From assembly GCF_051201665.1 (NCBI RefSeq), contig NZ_CP179210.1:1178001-1242000 (forward strand): a stretch of 64,000 bases of DNA, in the 5' to 3' direction. The translations under genes and the position numbers were made by a program. Numbering within the stretch: position 1 is the stretch's first letter; each line of letters begins with the position of its first letter. The notes under the pieces were generated by a model. The model searched no databases, was not told where the DNA came from, and was given only the letters and a program-made list of their open reading frames with translations. Origin of the DNA: Psychrobium sp051201665. GTDB lineage: Bacteria; Pseudomonadota; Gammaproteobacteria; Enterobacterales; Psychrobiaceae. Shown here piece after piece: positions 1-8,377 of this stretch.

Positions 1-1371
1 TTTCACTCTCCGTCCAAACTATTACTGCCATTATCCTATGCGGCGATTTTAGGTGGCACGTTAACTCTTATTGGTACTTCAACCAACTTGATTGTGAACA
101 GTTTCGTCATCGATGCGGGCCTTAAGCCAATCGGTTTTTTTGATTTTACTATTATTGGCGTCACCGTTGTAGCTTGTGGATTAGTTGTTTTAATAATTGG
201 CGGTTATCGTTTGCCAGATCGTTTTGATAATCAAGACGCTGAACTGCCTTATATGCTGGAAGCGGTAGTGAGTGAAGACTCTATAATGGCTGGAAGAACA
301 GTAGAGCAAAATCGATTACGTGCATTACAACGTTTGTATCTGGTTGAAATAGAGCGTGACGGGGAGTTGATCCGCCCTGTTTGTCCAACTCAGAAACTTG
401 AATCAGGTGATAGATTAGTTTTTGCTGGTGATACGCAAAGTTTACATATTCTTCAAGAAATGCAAGGACTTGAGTGGTTTGCTAAGTCTCACTTGAAAGG
501 TCAAGCCTTGGTTGAAGTGGTGATAAGTCATTCTGCATCAATTAAAGGAAAAACGTTAAAAGAATGTGCCTTTCGAGAAAAGTTTGATGCCGCCGTTGTT
601 GCGATTCGTCGTGGCAATGAGCAACTAAGTGGTGGACTTGGGCAAATAACCTTGCGCGCGGGTGATACGTTAATGCTCGTCCCTGGGAAAGGGTTTGAGC
701 AGCATCGTAAAAACGTTCGCGAGTTTGTTATGATTAGTGACGCTAATGTCAGTGCTCAGCTTGATAGTCGGCAATCTAAGCTTGTGTTGATTGGCTTTAT
801 AAGTACGCTAGCGTTAGCTTTTACGAGTACAATCGATTTAACTAAAGGGCTGCTCGCGTTATTGGTGTTATTTATTGTGAGCGGCGTTCTATCGCTCGAT
901 GAGATAAAACGCCGGTTTCCTATTGAGCTTGCGTTAATTGTAGGTTCGGCATTAGGCCTTGCTAATATCATGGTTGATAACGGCGTTGCGCAAATGTTGG
1001 GGGATAGTTTACTAGCGATGTTTGGCGATTGGGGCATTTTAGGTGCTTTCATTGCGGTTTATTTCTTTACCTTGGTACTCACCGAACTTATTACCAACAA
1101 TGCTGCTGCAGCGTTAGCTTTCCCTATTGCTTATAGTATTGCAATTGGCTACGGTGTTGATCCGAGGCCATTTATTATGGCGGTTATTTTTGGCGCAAGT
1201 GCGAGCTTTATTTCTCCCTATGGTTACCAAACTAATTTAATGGTTTATAGCGCAGGAAATTATCAATTTAGTGATTATTTACGCATTGGTATTCCATTGT
1301 CGATAGTGTATTCAATGGTGGTATTAGTAATGATTCCCATGGTATTTCCATTTACGAGTTTAGGAAGTTAA
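1..1371 (+). CDS. SLC13-family permease with two TrkA-C (RCK_C) domains, 5' truncated by the window
   Basis: The reading frame is open from base 1, so the true start lies upstream; 456 residues are visible. Visible residues 18-29 contain the GGTLTLIGTSTN signature of SLC13/DASS sodium-coupled anion transporters. A cytoplasmic insert with two successive RCK_C-like domains follows (roughly residues 83-165 and 168-235), then about six hydrophobic helices to the C-terminus, including the ELITNNAAAALAFPIA segment. Proteins of this architecture next to cysC often act as sulfate permeases in marine gammaproteobacteria. It lies 6 bases upstream of cysC on the same strand, so it is probably in one sulfate-assimilation operon. 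The sulfate substrate is inferred from context; the family is clear. Confidence 0.88.
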   Translation, partial: FHSPSKLLLPLSYAAILGGTLTLIGTSTNLIVNSFVIDAGLKPIGFFDFTIIGVTVVACGLVVLIIGGYRLPDRFDNQDAELPYMLEAVVSEDSIMAGRTVEQNRLRALQRLYLVEIERDGELIRPVCPTQKLESGDRLVFAGDTQSLHILQEMQGLEWFAKSHLKGQALVEVVISHSASIKGKTLKECAFREKFDAAVVAIRRGNEQLSGGLGQITLRAGDTLMLVPGKGFEQHRKNVREFVMISDANVSAQLDSRQSKLVLIGFISTLALAFTSTIDLTKGLLALLVLFIVSGVLSLDEIKRRFPIELALIVGSALGLANIMVDNGVAQMLGDSLLAMFGDWGILGAFIAVYFFTLVLTELITNNAAAALAFPIAYSIAIGYGVDPRPFIMAVIFGASASFISPYGYQTNLMVYSAGNYQFSDYLRIGIPLSIVYSMVVLVMIPMVFPFTSLGS

Positions 1372-1377
1372 CAGGCT

Positions 1378-1980
1378 ATGAAAGACGAGAATGTAATTTG
1401 GCATCAACATACCGTTGACCAAAATATACGTGCAAAACAAAAATCTCAAAAGCCATGTGTAATATGGTTCACCGGGCTAAGTGGCTCAGGGAAATCGACC
1501 ATTGCAGGCGCATTGGAAAATGCATTGGTAGCACGAAACCAACACACTTATTTACTTGATGGTGATAATGTTCGCCACGGATTATGTGGTGATTTAGGGT
1601 TTAGTGATGACGATCGTAAAGAAAATATTCGCCGCATTGGAGAAACTGCAAAATTAATGAGTGATGCGGGTTTAATTGTTCTATCAGCATTTATTTCGCC
1701 TTTTACCCAAGAGCGTGACAGCGTGAGAAAGATGCTAGCGGCAGGAGAATTTATTGAAGTTCATGTAGCTACATCGCTATCAGTATGTGAGAGTCGTGAT
1801 CCTAAAGGGCTGTATAAGAAAGCTAGAACAGGTGAAATTGCCAATTTTACAGGCATTTCATCTGACTATCAGCCACCGATAAGTCCAGAATTAACCCTCC
1901 AAACCGATGAATTATCGATTGAGCAAAGTGTTGCACAATTGATTAACTATTTAACGCAATCAGGATATATCAATGAGTGA
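1378..1980 (+). CDS. cysC: Adenylyl-sulfate kinase
   Basis: APS kinase (200 aa) phosphorylates adenosine 5'-phosphosulfate to PAPS with ATP in assimilatory sulfate reduction. The P-loop GLSGSGKST is at residues 32-40, followed by the family motifs LLDGDNVRHGLCGDLGFS and DRKENIRRIGE, and the RDPKGLYKKAR segment near residue 140. Length is normal for bacterial CysC. It follows the SLC13 permease by 6 bases and overlaps cysQ by 8 bases, which indicates translational coupling of PAPS synthesis with the enzyme that hydrolyses its by-product PAP. Confidence 0.96.
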   Translation: MKDENVIWHQHTVDQNIRAKQKSQKPCVIWFTGLSGSGKSTIAGALENALVARNQHTYLLDGDNVRHGLCGDLGFSDDDRKENIRRIGETAKLMSDAGLIVLSAFISPFTQERDSVRKMLAAGEFIEVHVATSLSVCESRDPKGLYKKARTGEIANFTGISSDYQPPISPELTLQTDELSIEQSVAQLINYLTQSGYINE

Positions 1981-2755
1981 TAATTTAACCTCATTAGTCG
2001 ACATTGCTCAGCAAGCCGGCGATAAAATTATGGAGTTTTACGTACAAGGTAAAACGCAAACCTGGACTAAAAAAGATGACAGCCCAATTACAGAAGCTGA
2101 TTTAGCAGCACATCACATTATCGTGGACGGCTTGCGCGAGTTAACGCCTGATATACCCGTATTGTCTGAAGAGTCCGCGGCTATTGATTGGGAGGAACGA
2201 AGTACGTGGCAGCAGTATTGGCTTGTGGATCCACTCGATGGCACCAAAGAGTTTATTAAACAAAATGGTGAATTTACCGTTAATATTGCACTGATTGATA
2301 ACAATAACCCTGTAATGGCTGTTGTGTATGCGCCAGCATTAAAGCAAATGTATTGGGCATCTACTGACAATGGCAGTTATTTTCAGCCGCAAGGTGAGAG
2401 CGCGCAAAAACTCGATCTAACAAAAACTCATTTACCAGAAACGATTAGGCTCGTGGGTAGTCGATCTCATCCAAGTGATGAAATGGCGCGTTTTGTTAAT
2501 CAATATCCAGAACATGAAATTGTGCCAACGGGCAGCTCGTTAAAGTTTTGTCTTGTTGCTCGCGGACAAGCTGACATCTATCCGCGACTTGGCCCTACGA
2601 TGGAGTGGGATACAGGCGCTGGTCATTGTATTGCACAATGCGCTGGTGCAAAAGTGAGGCAGATTGACAGTAATACACTTGCATACAACCAAAAAGAGTC
2701 ACTATTAAATCCGTTTTTTGTAGTGACTCATCCAAAGCTTGGTTGGGAATTTTAG
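1973..2755 (+). CDS. cysQ: 3'(2'),5'-bisphosphate nucleotidase CysQ
   Basis: Inositol-monophosphatase-fold enzyme of 260 aa that hydrolyses PAP to AMP during sulfate assimilation. The metal-binding motifs are visible: SEESA near residue 65, DPLDGTKEF near residue 86, and the C-terminal EWDTGAGHCIAQCAGA block. Its start codon lies inside the cysC end (8-base overlap). Length and motif spacing are typical. No terminator is evident before the convergent SRPBCC gene. Confidence 0.95.
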   Translation: MSDNLTSLVDIAQQAGDKIMEFYVQGKTQTWTKKDDSPITEADLAAHHIIVDGLRELTPDIPVLSEESAAIDWEERSTWQQYWLVDPLDGTKEFIKQNGEFTVNIALIDNNNPVMAVVYAPALKQMYWASTDNGSYFQPQGESAQKLDLTKTHLPETIRLVGSRSHPSDEMARFVNQYPEHEIVPTGSSLKFCLVARGQADIYPRLGPTMEWDTGAGHCIAQCAGAKVRQIDSNTLAYNQKESLLNPFFVVTHPKLGWEF

Positions 2756-2768
2756 TCTTTATTTTTCA

Positions 2769-3299
2769 TTAAGGTTGCACTGTTTTTTCTGATTCAACCT
2801 TTAAGTTTTCTAGGCCTTGTTCAAATGCAGGGCCTACCAATGTATCCATCAAAACCGCAAACAACGGCCCGACTATATGCATTTGCATATCACCTTCAAT
2901 CGTCCAATGAACACGGATTTTGTTGGCGGTCACTTGTTCAAATATCATGCTTGAAATAGCAGGGTGTTTTGCGTCGCCAAACCAAATATTATAAGTTAGG
3001 CGTGTGTCAGGTATACTTTCGATGAACTCCAATCGCCCACCATCACTTTCATCGCTCCATTGTTGGCTCGCTCCAACACCGCTTGTGATATCGCCAACTG
3101 TGACGGTCACTGAGGGATCTAATTGTGCCCAAGGGCTCCAACGCGGCCATTGCTTTAGGTCGTTTGATAACTCAAATGCTTGTTCTAATGAGCTGTTGAT
3201 TTCCACTGAACGACTGATCCGATAGTCTTGTGGCATAAAAACGCCAAGCAGGAACAAGACCACAAATACCCAAAATATTACCCGTAATGCTTTCATCAT
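2769..3299 (-). CDS. Membrane-anchored SRPBCC (polyketide cyclase/START-like) protein
   Basis: 176 aa. Residues 5-22 are one hydrophobic helix (signal anchor or signal peptide). The rest matches the SRPBCC/Polyketide_cyc2 style: SRSVEINSSLEQAFELSNDLKQWP, a WSPWAQLDP turn, a GVGASQQW strand and a C-terminal helix ending in FEQGLENLK. These domains bind small hydrophobic ligands, but nothing here names one. ATG at 3299 or 3296 could start it; a CGGAGA site lies just upstream. It is convergent with cysQ with a 13-base gap. Cellular role unknown. Confidence 0.8.
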   Translation of the reverse strand: MMKALRVIFWVFVVLFLLGVFMPQDYRISRSVEINSSLEQAFELSNDLKQWPRWSPWAQLDPSVTVTVGDITSGVGASQQWSDESDGGRLEFIESIPDTRLTYNIWFGDAKHPAISSMIFEQVTANKIRVHWTIEGDMQMHIVGPLFAVLMDTLVGPAFEQGLENLKVESEKTVQP

Positions 3300-3339
3300 T
3301 ATCTCCGTTTATTGTTAATTTTAGTTGAGAGTGTGAGCG

Positions 3340-3730
3340 ATACCCAAGCTTCCAACGGGCAAGGCGATAAGCGACCAACCGGCAACTGCTCCGGTATCCA
3401 TTCCGTCGTACGTCGTTATAAGATATTTGTTAATTTCTACATATATGTAGAACATTAGGATAACGCAGGAGCAGTTATCGGGAATGACTTAACGATACAT
3501 CTTATGCCTAGTAATTGGCGCGCTTCTCGACTTGCTGAAATCGAGCATTTTCATGTAGCTTATACCAATTGCATTAAATATTTGCCCACTTGTACTTGTT
3601 AAAATTAACTAACATGGCGTTGCTCTCAATCCTAATAGCCTGCTATTAGTCAATCGAGCGCCTTGTTTTAGCTGATTTTCTCTACGCACAACAAGATCAC
3701 TTACTTAATGCATATATGGTATTAGGTCTA
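3340..3730. mobile_element. Miniature element family B, copy 1, split by a family A element
   Basis: Starts with ATACCCAAGCTTCC at 3340. The bases 3353-3560, read on the minus strand, match the element at 56344-56610 in blocks: the TCGATTTCAGCAA block, the AGGCATAAGATGT and TCGTTAAGTCATTC blocks, ATAACGACG, and TTGGTCGCTTATCGCCTTGCCC. Its right terminal repeat (CATGTAGCTTA then GGTCTA) is interrupted by the family A element at 3563-3721; joining the flanks gives a sequence close to the terminus of the other copy. Net length without the insert is about 229 bp. No ORF inside. Confidence 0.65.
3563..3721. mobile_element. Miniature element family A, copy 1 (nested in family B)
   Basis: A 159-bp non-coding element beginning TACCAATTGCATTAA and ending TTAATGCATATATGGTA, so its right terminal repeat has drifted. 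It is flanked by a TTA duplication at 3560-3562 and 3722-3724. The interior is nearly identical to 57192-57348 and 60900-61059. It contains the hairpin CTAATAGC-CT-GCTATTAG. Confidence 0.85.
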
Positions 3731-3856
3731 TATAAATGTGCAGTTGATAGCTGCATTTGTCAAATTTATCCCCATTAAACTGGTAATTGATTAGCAATTG
3801 AGACTATATTTGATAAATAGACATTGCCTCTCTCTATTGAATCTTTGGAGGTTTAT

Positions 3857-5020
3857 ATGTTATTTAAATCTTTATTGAGCATTGGCTGTTGCTTGCTGTT
3901 AGCGGGCTGTTCAGCAACCAGTGGTTCTCAAATTAATTCAAATCCTCAATCATTATTTGTTGACAACAGTTTTATAAAACCTAGTGATTTTAATGAAATA
4001 ACAGATATTTATTATCTAACAGAGCAACAAAAAGCAATGTTAGATGAATCCATAACACCGTCAGTGAGTAAGTCTTTTACTGAGCAAATCGTTGACAATC
4101 TGCTACACAAAGATTACCGCGCATTTGATTACGACAATAGCTTTACACGCACAGCCTCCCAAACACTTGAATCTAAGCAAGGCAATTGTCTATCTATGGT
4201 GATATTAAGCGTCGCTATGGCCAAGCACTTTAATCTTAAGTTCAAAATCTATGATGTCAAAACAGCGCCTGTATGGAATAGAAATGGTGGCCTATTTTTA
4301 GTTAATGGTCATGTTAACGTGCAATTACAAAATACTAATTTTAATAGTAAACACTCTGTTTATGAGTTTTTGCAAAACGAGTATTACACGTTAGATTTTT
4401 TGCCTCGAGAAACACGCCGTAGTTTGGTTAAACAAAGAGTTACGGAGAGGCAATTAGCCGCTATGTATTTTTCTAATATTGCGGCTGATGCCATGGTGCA
4501 GCGTGAGTGGGATAGGGCATATTGGTTGCTAAAAGAGTCAATTGCTTTTGATCCCTATCAAAGTGCCGCGTGGAATAGCTTAGCTGTGTTATATCGGTAC
4601 AATAACCAAGAAGCATTAGCAGAACAGGTGTATCATCATGCGTTGGCTTTAGCGCCCCAAGACACTAACGTGATTGCTAATTTGGCCATTCTGTTAAGTG
4701 CGCAAGGACGTTATCAGGAATTGTTTGAATATCAACGTCAAATTAATCTTGCTGAACTTCAAAACCCATTTCGTTATTTCGATCAGGCTGAGTATGCGAT
4801 GAGCTTGGCTAATTATGATAAGGCCGTTAATTTATACAAAAAGGCCATTAAATTGTCACCTCATGTTGATCAGTTTTATTTCGGTCTTTATAAAAGTTAC
4901 CTAGCGCTAGATAGAGATAAATTAGCACTTAAAAATTTAAAACTGGCGAAAGAGAAGAGTGCAACCGTAGATGATAGAGCACGTTATAACGATAAGTTAG
5001 CGCTAATCACTAACATGTAA
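3857..5020 (+). CDS. Lipoprotein with transglutaminase-like domain and TPR repeats
   Basis: 387 aa from the ATG at 3857, which has a GGAGG site 8 bases upstream; an earlier in-frame ATG at 3824 would add 11 residues before the signal peptide and is unlikely. The signal peptide ends in a lipobox (LLLAGC), so the protein is probably a periplasmic lipoprotein. Residues about 95-195 look transglutaminase-like, with a candidate Cys (KQGNCLS), His (NGHVNV) and Asp (YTLDFLP) triad. The C-terminal half has TPR-like repeats (for example AWNSLAVLYRYNNQEALAEQVYHHAL and YDKAVNLYKKAIKLSP). Substrate and partners are unknown. The gene stands alone after a 557-base gap filled with miniature elements. Confidence 0.82.
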   Translation: MLFKSLLSIGCCLLLAGCSATSGSQINSNPQSLFVDNSFIKPSDFNEITDIYYLTEQQKAMLDESITPSVSKSFTEQIVDNLLHKDYRAFDYDNSFTRTASQTLESKQGNCLSMVILSVAMAKHFNLKFKIYDVKTAPVWNRNGGLFLVNGHVNVQLQNTNFNSKHSVYEFLQNEYYTLDFLPRETRRSLVKQRVTERQLAAMYFSNIAADAMVQREWDRAYWLLKESIAFDPYQSAAWNSLAVLYRYNNQEALAEQVYHHALALAPQDTNVIANLAILLSAQGRYQELFEYQRQINLAELQNPFRYFDQAEYAMSLANYDKAVNLYKKAIKLSPHVDQFYFGLYKSYLALDRDKLALKNLKLAKEKSATVDDRARYNDKLALITNM

Positions 5021-5076
5021 TTGAGGAATGTTTATTAAAATCTTAATTTTACGCACAAAAATGTATGGTCCGCCTC

Positions 5077-5279
5077 GTTATTGCAAGTGATAAATCAATA
5101 ACGGGGTGATTTGCGCTAATGTATTCGGAGTCTACTTGGGTTTTCACCCGCTCCACGATATGATCCGCGCTAAATTGTCCTCAAAAAACAGAAAGCATTT
5201 ACATACTGTTTTTTGTGTCAGGTCTTCAATCTAGCCGATTAATCGTTTTGTCATCTTCGTTATCATTTGCAAATTCGGA
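5077..5279 (-). other. Non-coding 3' end of the IS1111-type element, possible bridge-RNA region
   Basis: 203 bases between the recombinase stop and the subterminal repeat carry no ORF. The stretch contains a hairpin, AAAACAG...CTGTTTT, near 5185-5215. In IS1111-subgroup elements the structured guide (bridge) RNA is encoded downstream of the recombinase, so this is where it would lie. No target- or donor-binding loop was identified by eye; the assignment rests on position. Confidence 0.3.
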
Positions 5280-6070
5280 TTAAACTCTTACTTCAAATGG
5301 TCTTTGACTAACCATCACAGACCACGCTATTCTTGCTAACTTATTAGCCAGTGCGACAGCTACATTAAATGGTTTTCTCGCTCGTAACTGAACTATCCAC
5401 TGGCCAAAGACCTTCTCCGCTAATTCTAGCCTTGATAAGAGTGCTCTGGCTCCATGAATAAACAACGTCCTAAGCGCTTTATTACCGAGTTTACTTATAC
5501 CTAATAACGTTGTTTTTCCGCCCGTGGAATACTGATGTGGGACCAATCCTATCCACGCGGCCATGTGACGACCATTTTTAAAATCTTGTGGATTACTAAT
5601 ATCCGATAAACAGCGGCTACTCGTTAAGTCCCCAATCCCTGGAACACTTTTTAATCGTTGCGCTCGCTCATCATTATCAACTAATTCTTTGAGCTTTGTA
5701 TCTTGTATTTTTAGGCGTCCATTGAGCTGTAAATAATACTCGTGATGTTCTACTAACTCCCGCATTAACACCGCAGGAAGGCGCTCTGGACTATCGGCTA
5801 ACCACTGAAAAAGGGTTTTCATCGCGCTATGACCCCTAGGGAAACTCATGCCAAATTCCAGTAAAATAGCACCGATACGTGACATACACGCTGTTCGTTC
5901 TTTAACGTAACTAGAACGTATTTTTTGTATCACCGATATCACTTGTGCTTGTTCTGACTTTACACTTACAAAACGCATCGAAGGACGAGTAGCCGCCTCG
6001 GCAATCGCATCAGCATCGATAAAATCATTCTTATTGGTTTTCACATAGGGTTTGACATATTGCGGTATAA
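5280..6070 (-). pseudogene. IS110/IS1111-type recombinase, N-terminally truncated
   Basis: The frame is open from just after an in-frame TAA near 6071 and ends at 5280, about 264 codons, whereas intact family members run about 320-400 aa. Retained: the end of the DEDD domain (QYVKPYVKTNKNDFIDADA), the coiled middle region, and the C-terminal Tnp_20 helix-hairpin-helix segment (LKSVPGIGDLTS, then GRHMAAWIGLVPHQYSTGGK) with its serine region. Missing: the N-terminal start and the first Asp and Glu of the DEDD site. Translation could begin at a GTG or ATG near 6044 but should not give an active enzyme. Confidence 0.82.
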
Positions 6071-6110
6071 CTCTAAGGTTAGCTTAGGGTGAGGCGGACC
6101 ATCTAATTAA

Positions 6111-6128
6111 GCCATCGCATGCGATGGC
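6111..6128. terminator. Perfect 18-bp palindrome downstream of ppaC
   Basis: GCCATCGCATGCGATGGC, followed by TTTTC on the plus strand. It lies 32 bases after the ppaC stop (minus strand) and 9 bases from the IS1111-type repeat. Probably the ppaC terminator; the T-tract on the ppaC side is weak. Confidence 0.5.
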
Positions 6129-6159
6129 TTTTCATTAAGTAGGCGTAATGTCTATTTTA

Positions 6160-7077
6160 TTACGCTAATGCTTTCTCTAGCGGTGGTACCACTTGTTTTT
6201 TACGACTAAGTACGCCTTCTAACCAGATCTTACCTTCAACAGGTGTATGGCCAAAGGCTTTTTCTGCAAGCGCTTCATCACCGATGATTAGTAGCTCTGA
6301 GCCTTCTTTCATAATATCTGTTAGTAATAAAAACACGGCGTGTTGGCCTTCTTCATCACGTAATTTTGCAATTTCAGCTTCCAGATCAGGTTTCATTTCG
6401 TCGAAAATGGCAAGATCCAATACTTCTAGCTGGCCAATACCAATTTTATTACCATTCATGTTGAAGTTTTTAAAGTCACGCATAACAAGGTCACGCATTG
6501 GCGTGCCTAATACCGCTGATTTTACTTCAAACATTTCCATACCAAGCGCTTTGTAATCTTCAATGCCTGCAATTTCTGCCAATACTTCTACACAGCGAAT
6601 GTCAGCAGTTGTACAAGTTGGTGATTTAAAGACAACCGTATCACTTAAAATAGCGCATAACATCATGCCTGCGATGTCTTTAGGAATTTCAACGTTGTGA
6701 AAATCGTACATCATTTTGATAACGGTATTACTACAGCCAACAGGGCGGATCCAACACTCAAGCGGTGTGCCTGATGTTAAGTCACCTAGTTTGTGATGAT
6801 CGACAATACCTAGCAGTGTTGCTTGGTCAACATCATCTGGGGCTAATGCAACGTCTGAGTGATCAACAATATAAAGGCTGTCACCGGCGTAGCTCATTTT
6901 AAGTAGCGGTGCTTCATAGCCAAATTTGTCTAGGATGAACTGAGTTTCAGGTGAAGGTTCACCAAGGCGCGATGGAATTACATCTTCGCCAATTTGATTT
7001 TTAAGATGGGCCAGTGCGATTGCACCAACGATAGAATCTGAATCTGGAACTTTGTGTCCAACAGCATAAACAGCCAT
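6160..7077 (-). CDS. ppaC: Manganese-dependent inorganic pyrophosphatase (family II)
   Basis: Cytoplasmic enzyme of 305 aa that hydrolyses pyrophosphate to phosphate with Mn2+ or Co2+. DHH-phosphoesterase motifs are clear: GHKVPDSDS at residues 7-15, YIVDHSD near 70, the signature GIVDHHKLGD near 95, and the C-terminal DHHA2 domain ending with the SRKKQVVPPLE substrate-binding segment. Length is standard and CBS domains are absent, so this is the unregulated short form. Single gene ending before an IS1111 remnant. Confidence 0.95.
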   Translation of the reverse strand: MAVYAVGHKVPDSDSIVGAIALAHLKNQIGEDVIPSRLGEPSPETQFILDKFGYEAPLLKMSYAGDSLYIVDHSDVALAPDDVDQATLLGIVDHHKLGDLTSGTPLECWIRPVGCSNTVIKMMYDFHNVEIPKDIAGMMLCAILSDTVVFKSPTCTTADIRCVEVLAEIAGIEDYKALGMEMFEVKSAVLGTPMRDLVMRDFKNFNMNGNKIGIGQLEVLDLAIFDEMKPDLEAEIAKLRDEEGQHAVFLLLTDIMKEGSELLIIGDEALAEKAFGHTPVEGKIWLEGVLSRKKQVVPPLEKALA

Positions 7078-7187
7078 AGCGTTTCTCTTTATATAACCGG
7101 TAAATTAAATTACCGGCTATTTTATCGAGTCACAAAAAAAATGCTATGCGATTTTTGGCTAAATCATGCAAAGAACACTTATATTGA

Positions 7188-8156
7188 CTATTTGTGATAG
7201 CTCAAACAGGTATTTACTTCGTTTTTAGAACCTAAAATGACGGCAACGCGTTGATGGATTTCTTGTGGATTGATTTCCATAATGCGTTCGTAACCTGTTG
7301 AAGAAACACCGCCAGCTTGTTCAACTAAAAAGCTCATTGGATTTGCTTCATACATTAAGCGTAATTTATAAGGTTTGTTTGGGTTTTTATTGTCTGTTGG
7401 GTAAGTGAAAATACCCCCACGGCATAATACGCGATGTACATCACCAACCATGGCGGCAATCCAGCGCATGTTAAAGTTTTTGTCGCGTGAACCTGTTTCA
7501 CCAGCTAGTAAATCTGCGATGTAATCTTGCATGGCTGGCTCCCAAAAACGCTGATTTGACATGTTAATAGCGAACTCAGCAGTCTCTTGCGTAATAGACA
7601 TTCTTTCTTGAGTAAGTAAGAACTCACCAATGGTATTATCTAATGTGAATAAACGGACTCCGTCACCAGTAGTTAGCGCTAACTGCGTCGATGCACCATA
7701 TAATACGTAACCTGCAGCAACCTGTGCTGTACCTGGCTGTAAGAACATCTCTTCAGTTGCGCCTGTTTGTCCTTCTGGCACTTCCATGATTGAGAAGATT
7801 GTACCGACTAAGCTATTGATATCGATATTTGATGAACCATCTAATGGATCAAAACATACAAGGTAACGACCATTTTCAGAGCCAGCAACAATAGTGTCTT
7901 CTTCTTCTGAAGCGATTGCGCGTACTTGACCAGACTCTAAAAGGATATCCTTGATGAGTTGATTAGAAATAATATCTAACTTCTTTTGCGTTTCGCCTTG
8001 AATATTTTCATCAAGCGTTGAGCCTAAAATACCTGCAAGTTCACCTTGATGTAGGCGGAATGATATTTCCTTACAAGCAGCCATTAATGTATTAATGAGT
8101 GAGATAAGTTGCGGGTCAACATTGTCTTGACGAAGTACTGGCACAAAGCGTTGCAT
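7188..8156 (-). CDS. fbp: Fructose-1,6-bisphosphatase class I
   Basis: Gluconeogenic enzyme of 322 aa that converts fructose 1,6-bisphosphate to fructose 6-phosphate. The metal-binding motifs EEED (near residue 80) and DPLDGSSNIDINSLVGTIF (near 100), and the substrate-binding segments GGIFTYPTD and KLRLMYEANPMSFLVEQAGG, are present. Length matches the class I family. The neighbouring ppaC is on the same strand with a 110-base gap, so it may have its own promoter. Confidence 0.96.
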   Translation of the reverse strand: MQRFVPVLRQDNVDPQLISLINTLMAACKEISFRLHQGELAGILGSTLDENIQGETQKKLDIISNQLIKDILLESGQVRAIASEEEDTIVAGSENGRYLVCFDPLDGSSNIDINSLVGTIFSIMEVPEGQTGATEEMFLQPGTAQVAAGYVLYGASTQLALTTGDGVRLFTLDNTIGEFLLTQERMSITQETAEFAINMSNQRFWEPAMQDYIADLLAGETGSRDKNFNMRWIAAMVGDVHRVLCRGGIFTYPTDNKNPNKPYKLRLMYEANPMSFLVEQAGGVSSTGYERIMEINPQEIHQRVAVILGSKNEVNTCLSYHK

Positions 8157-8317
8157 GAGGAAGTCCTAAAGTGGGTTAATTTTGCCCGCACATAATAAAC
8201 TAATCTTGTCTAAAGTGCATGGATAGTTTGATGTTAATCACAGTTTTTTCTAGGATTGATAATTTTATTTGAGCACGGCTATCAGTGCAAATTAATGATT
8301 GAATATTAATCGGTTTT

Positions 8318-8345
8318 TTGTAATTCAAATCAAATCAAGTATGAT
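8318..8345 (+). promoter_or_regulatory. Candidate sigma70 promoter for the orphan sensor kinase
   Basis: TTGTAA at 8318-8323, a 16-base spacer, and TATGAT at 8340-8345, about 32 bases before the ATG of the kinase gene. Read by eye only. Confidence 0.35.
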
Positions 8346-8377
8346 GCCAATATTACCTTTATTAATCCTTGATTATT

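Larger units (their letters stand above)
5065..6102 (-). mobile_element. IS1111-type (IS110 family) element, internally deleted
   Basis: Bounded by a perfect 12-bp inverted repeat, ATGGTCCGCCTC at 5065-5076 and its complement at 6091-6102, consistent with the subterminal repeats of the IS1111 subgroup. The enclosed recombinase gene lacks its N-terminal third although both ends remain, so the loss is an internal deletion next to the 6102 end. A 200-base non-coding segment lies downstream of the recombinase. The true ends probably lie a few bases outside these repeats. Confidence 0.75.
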
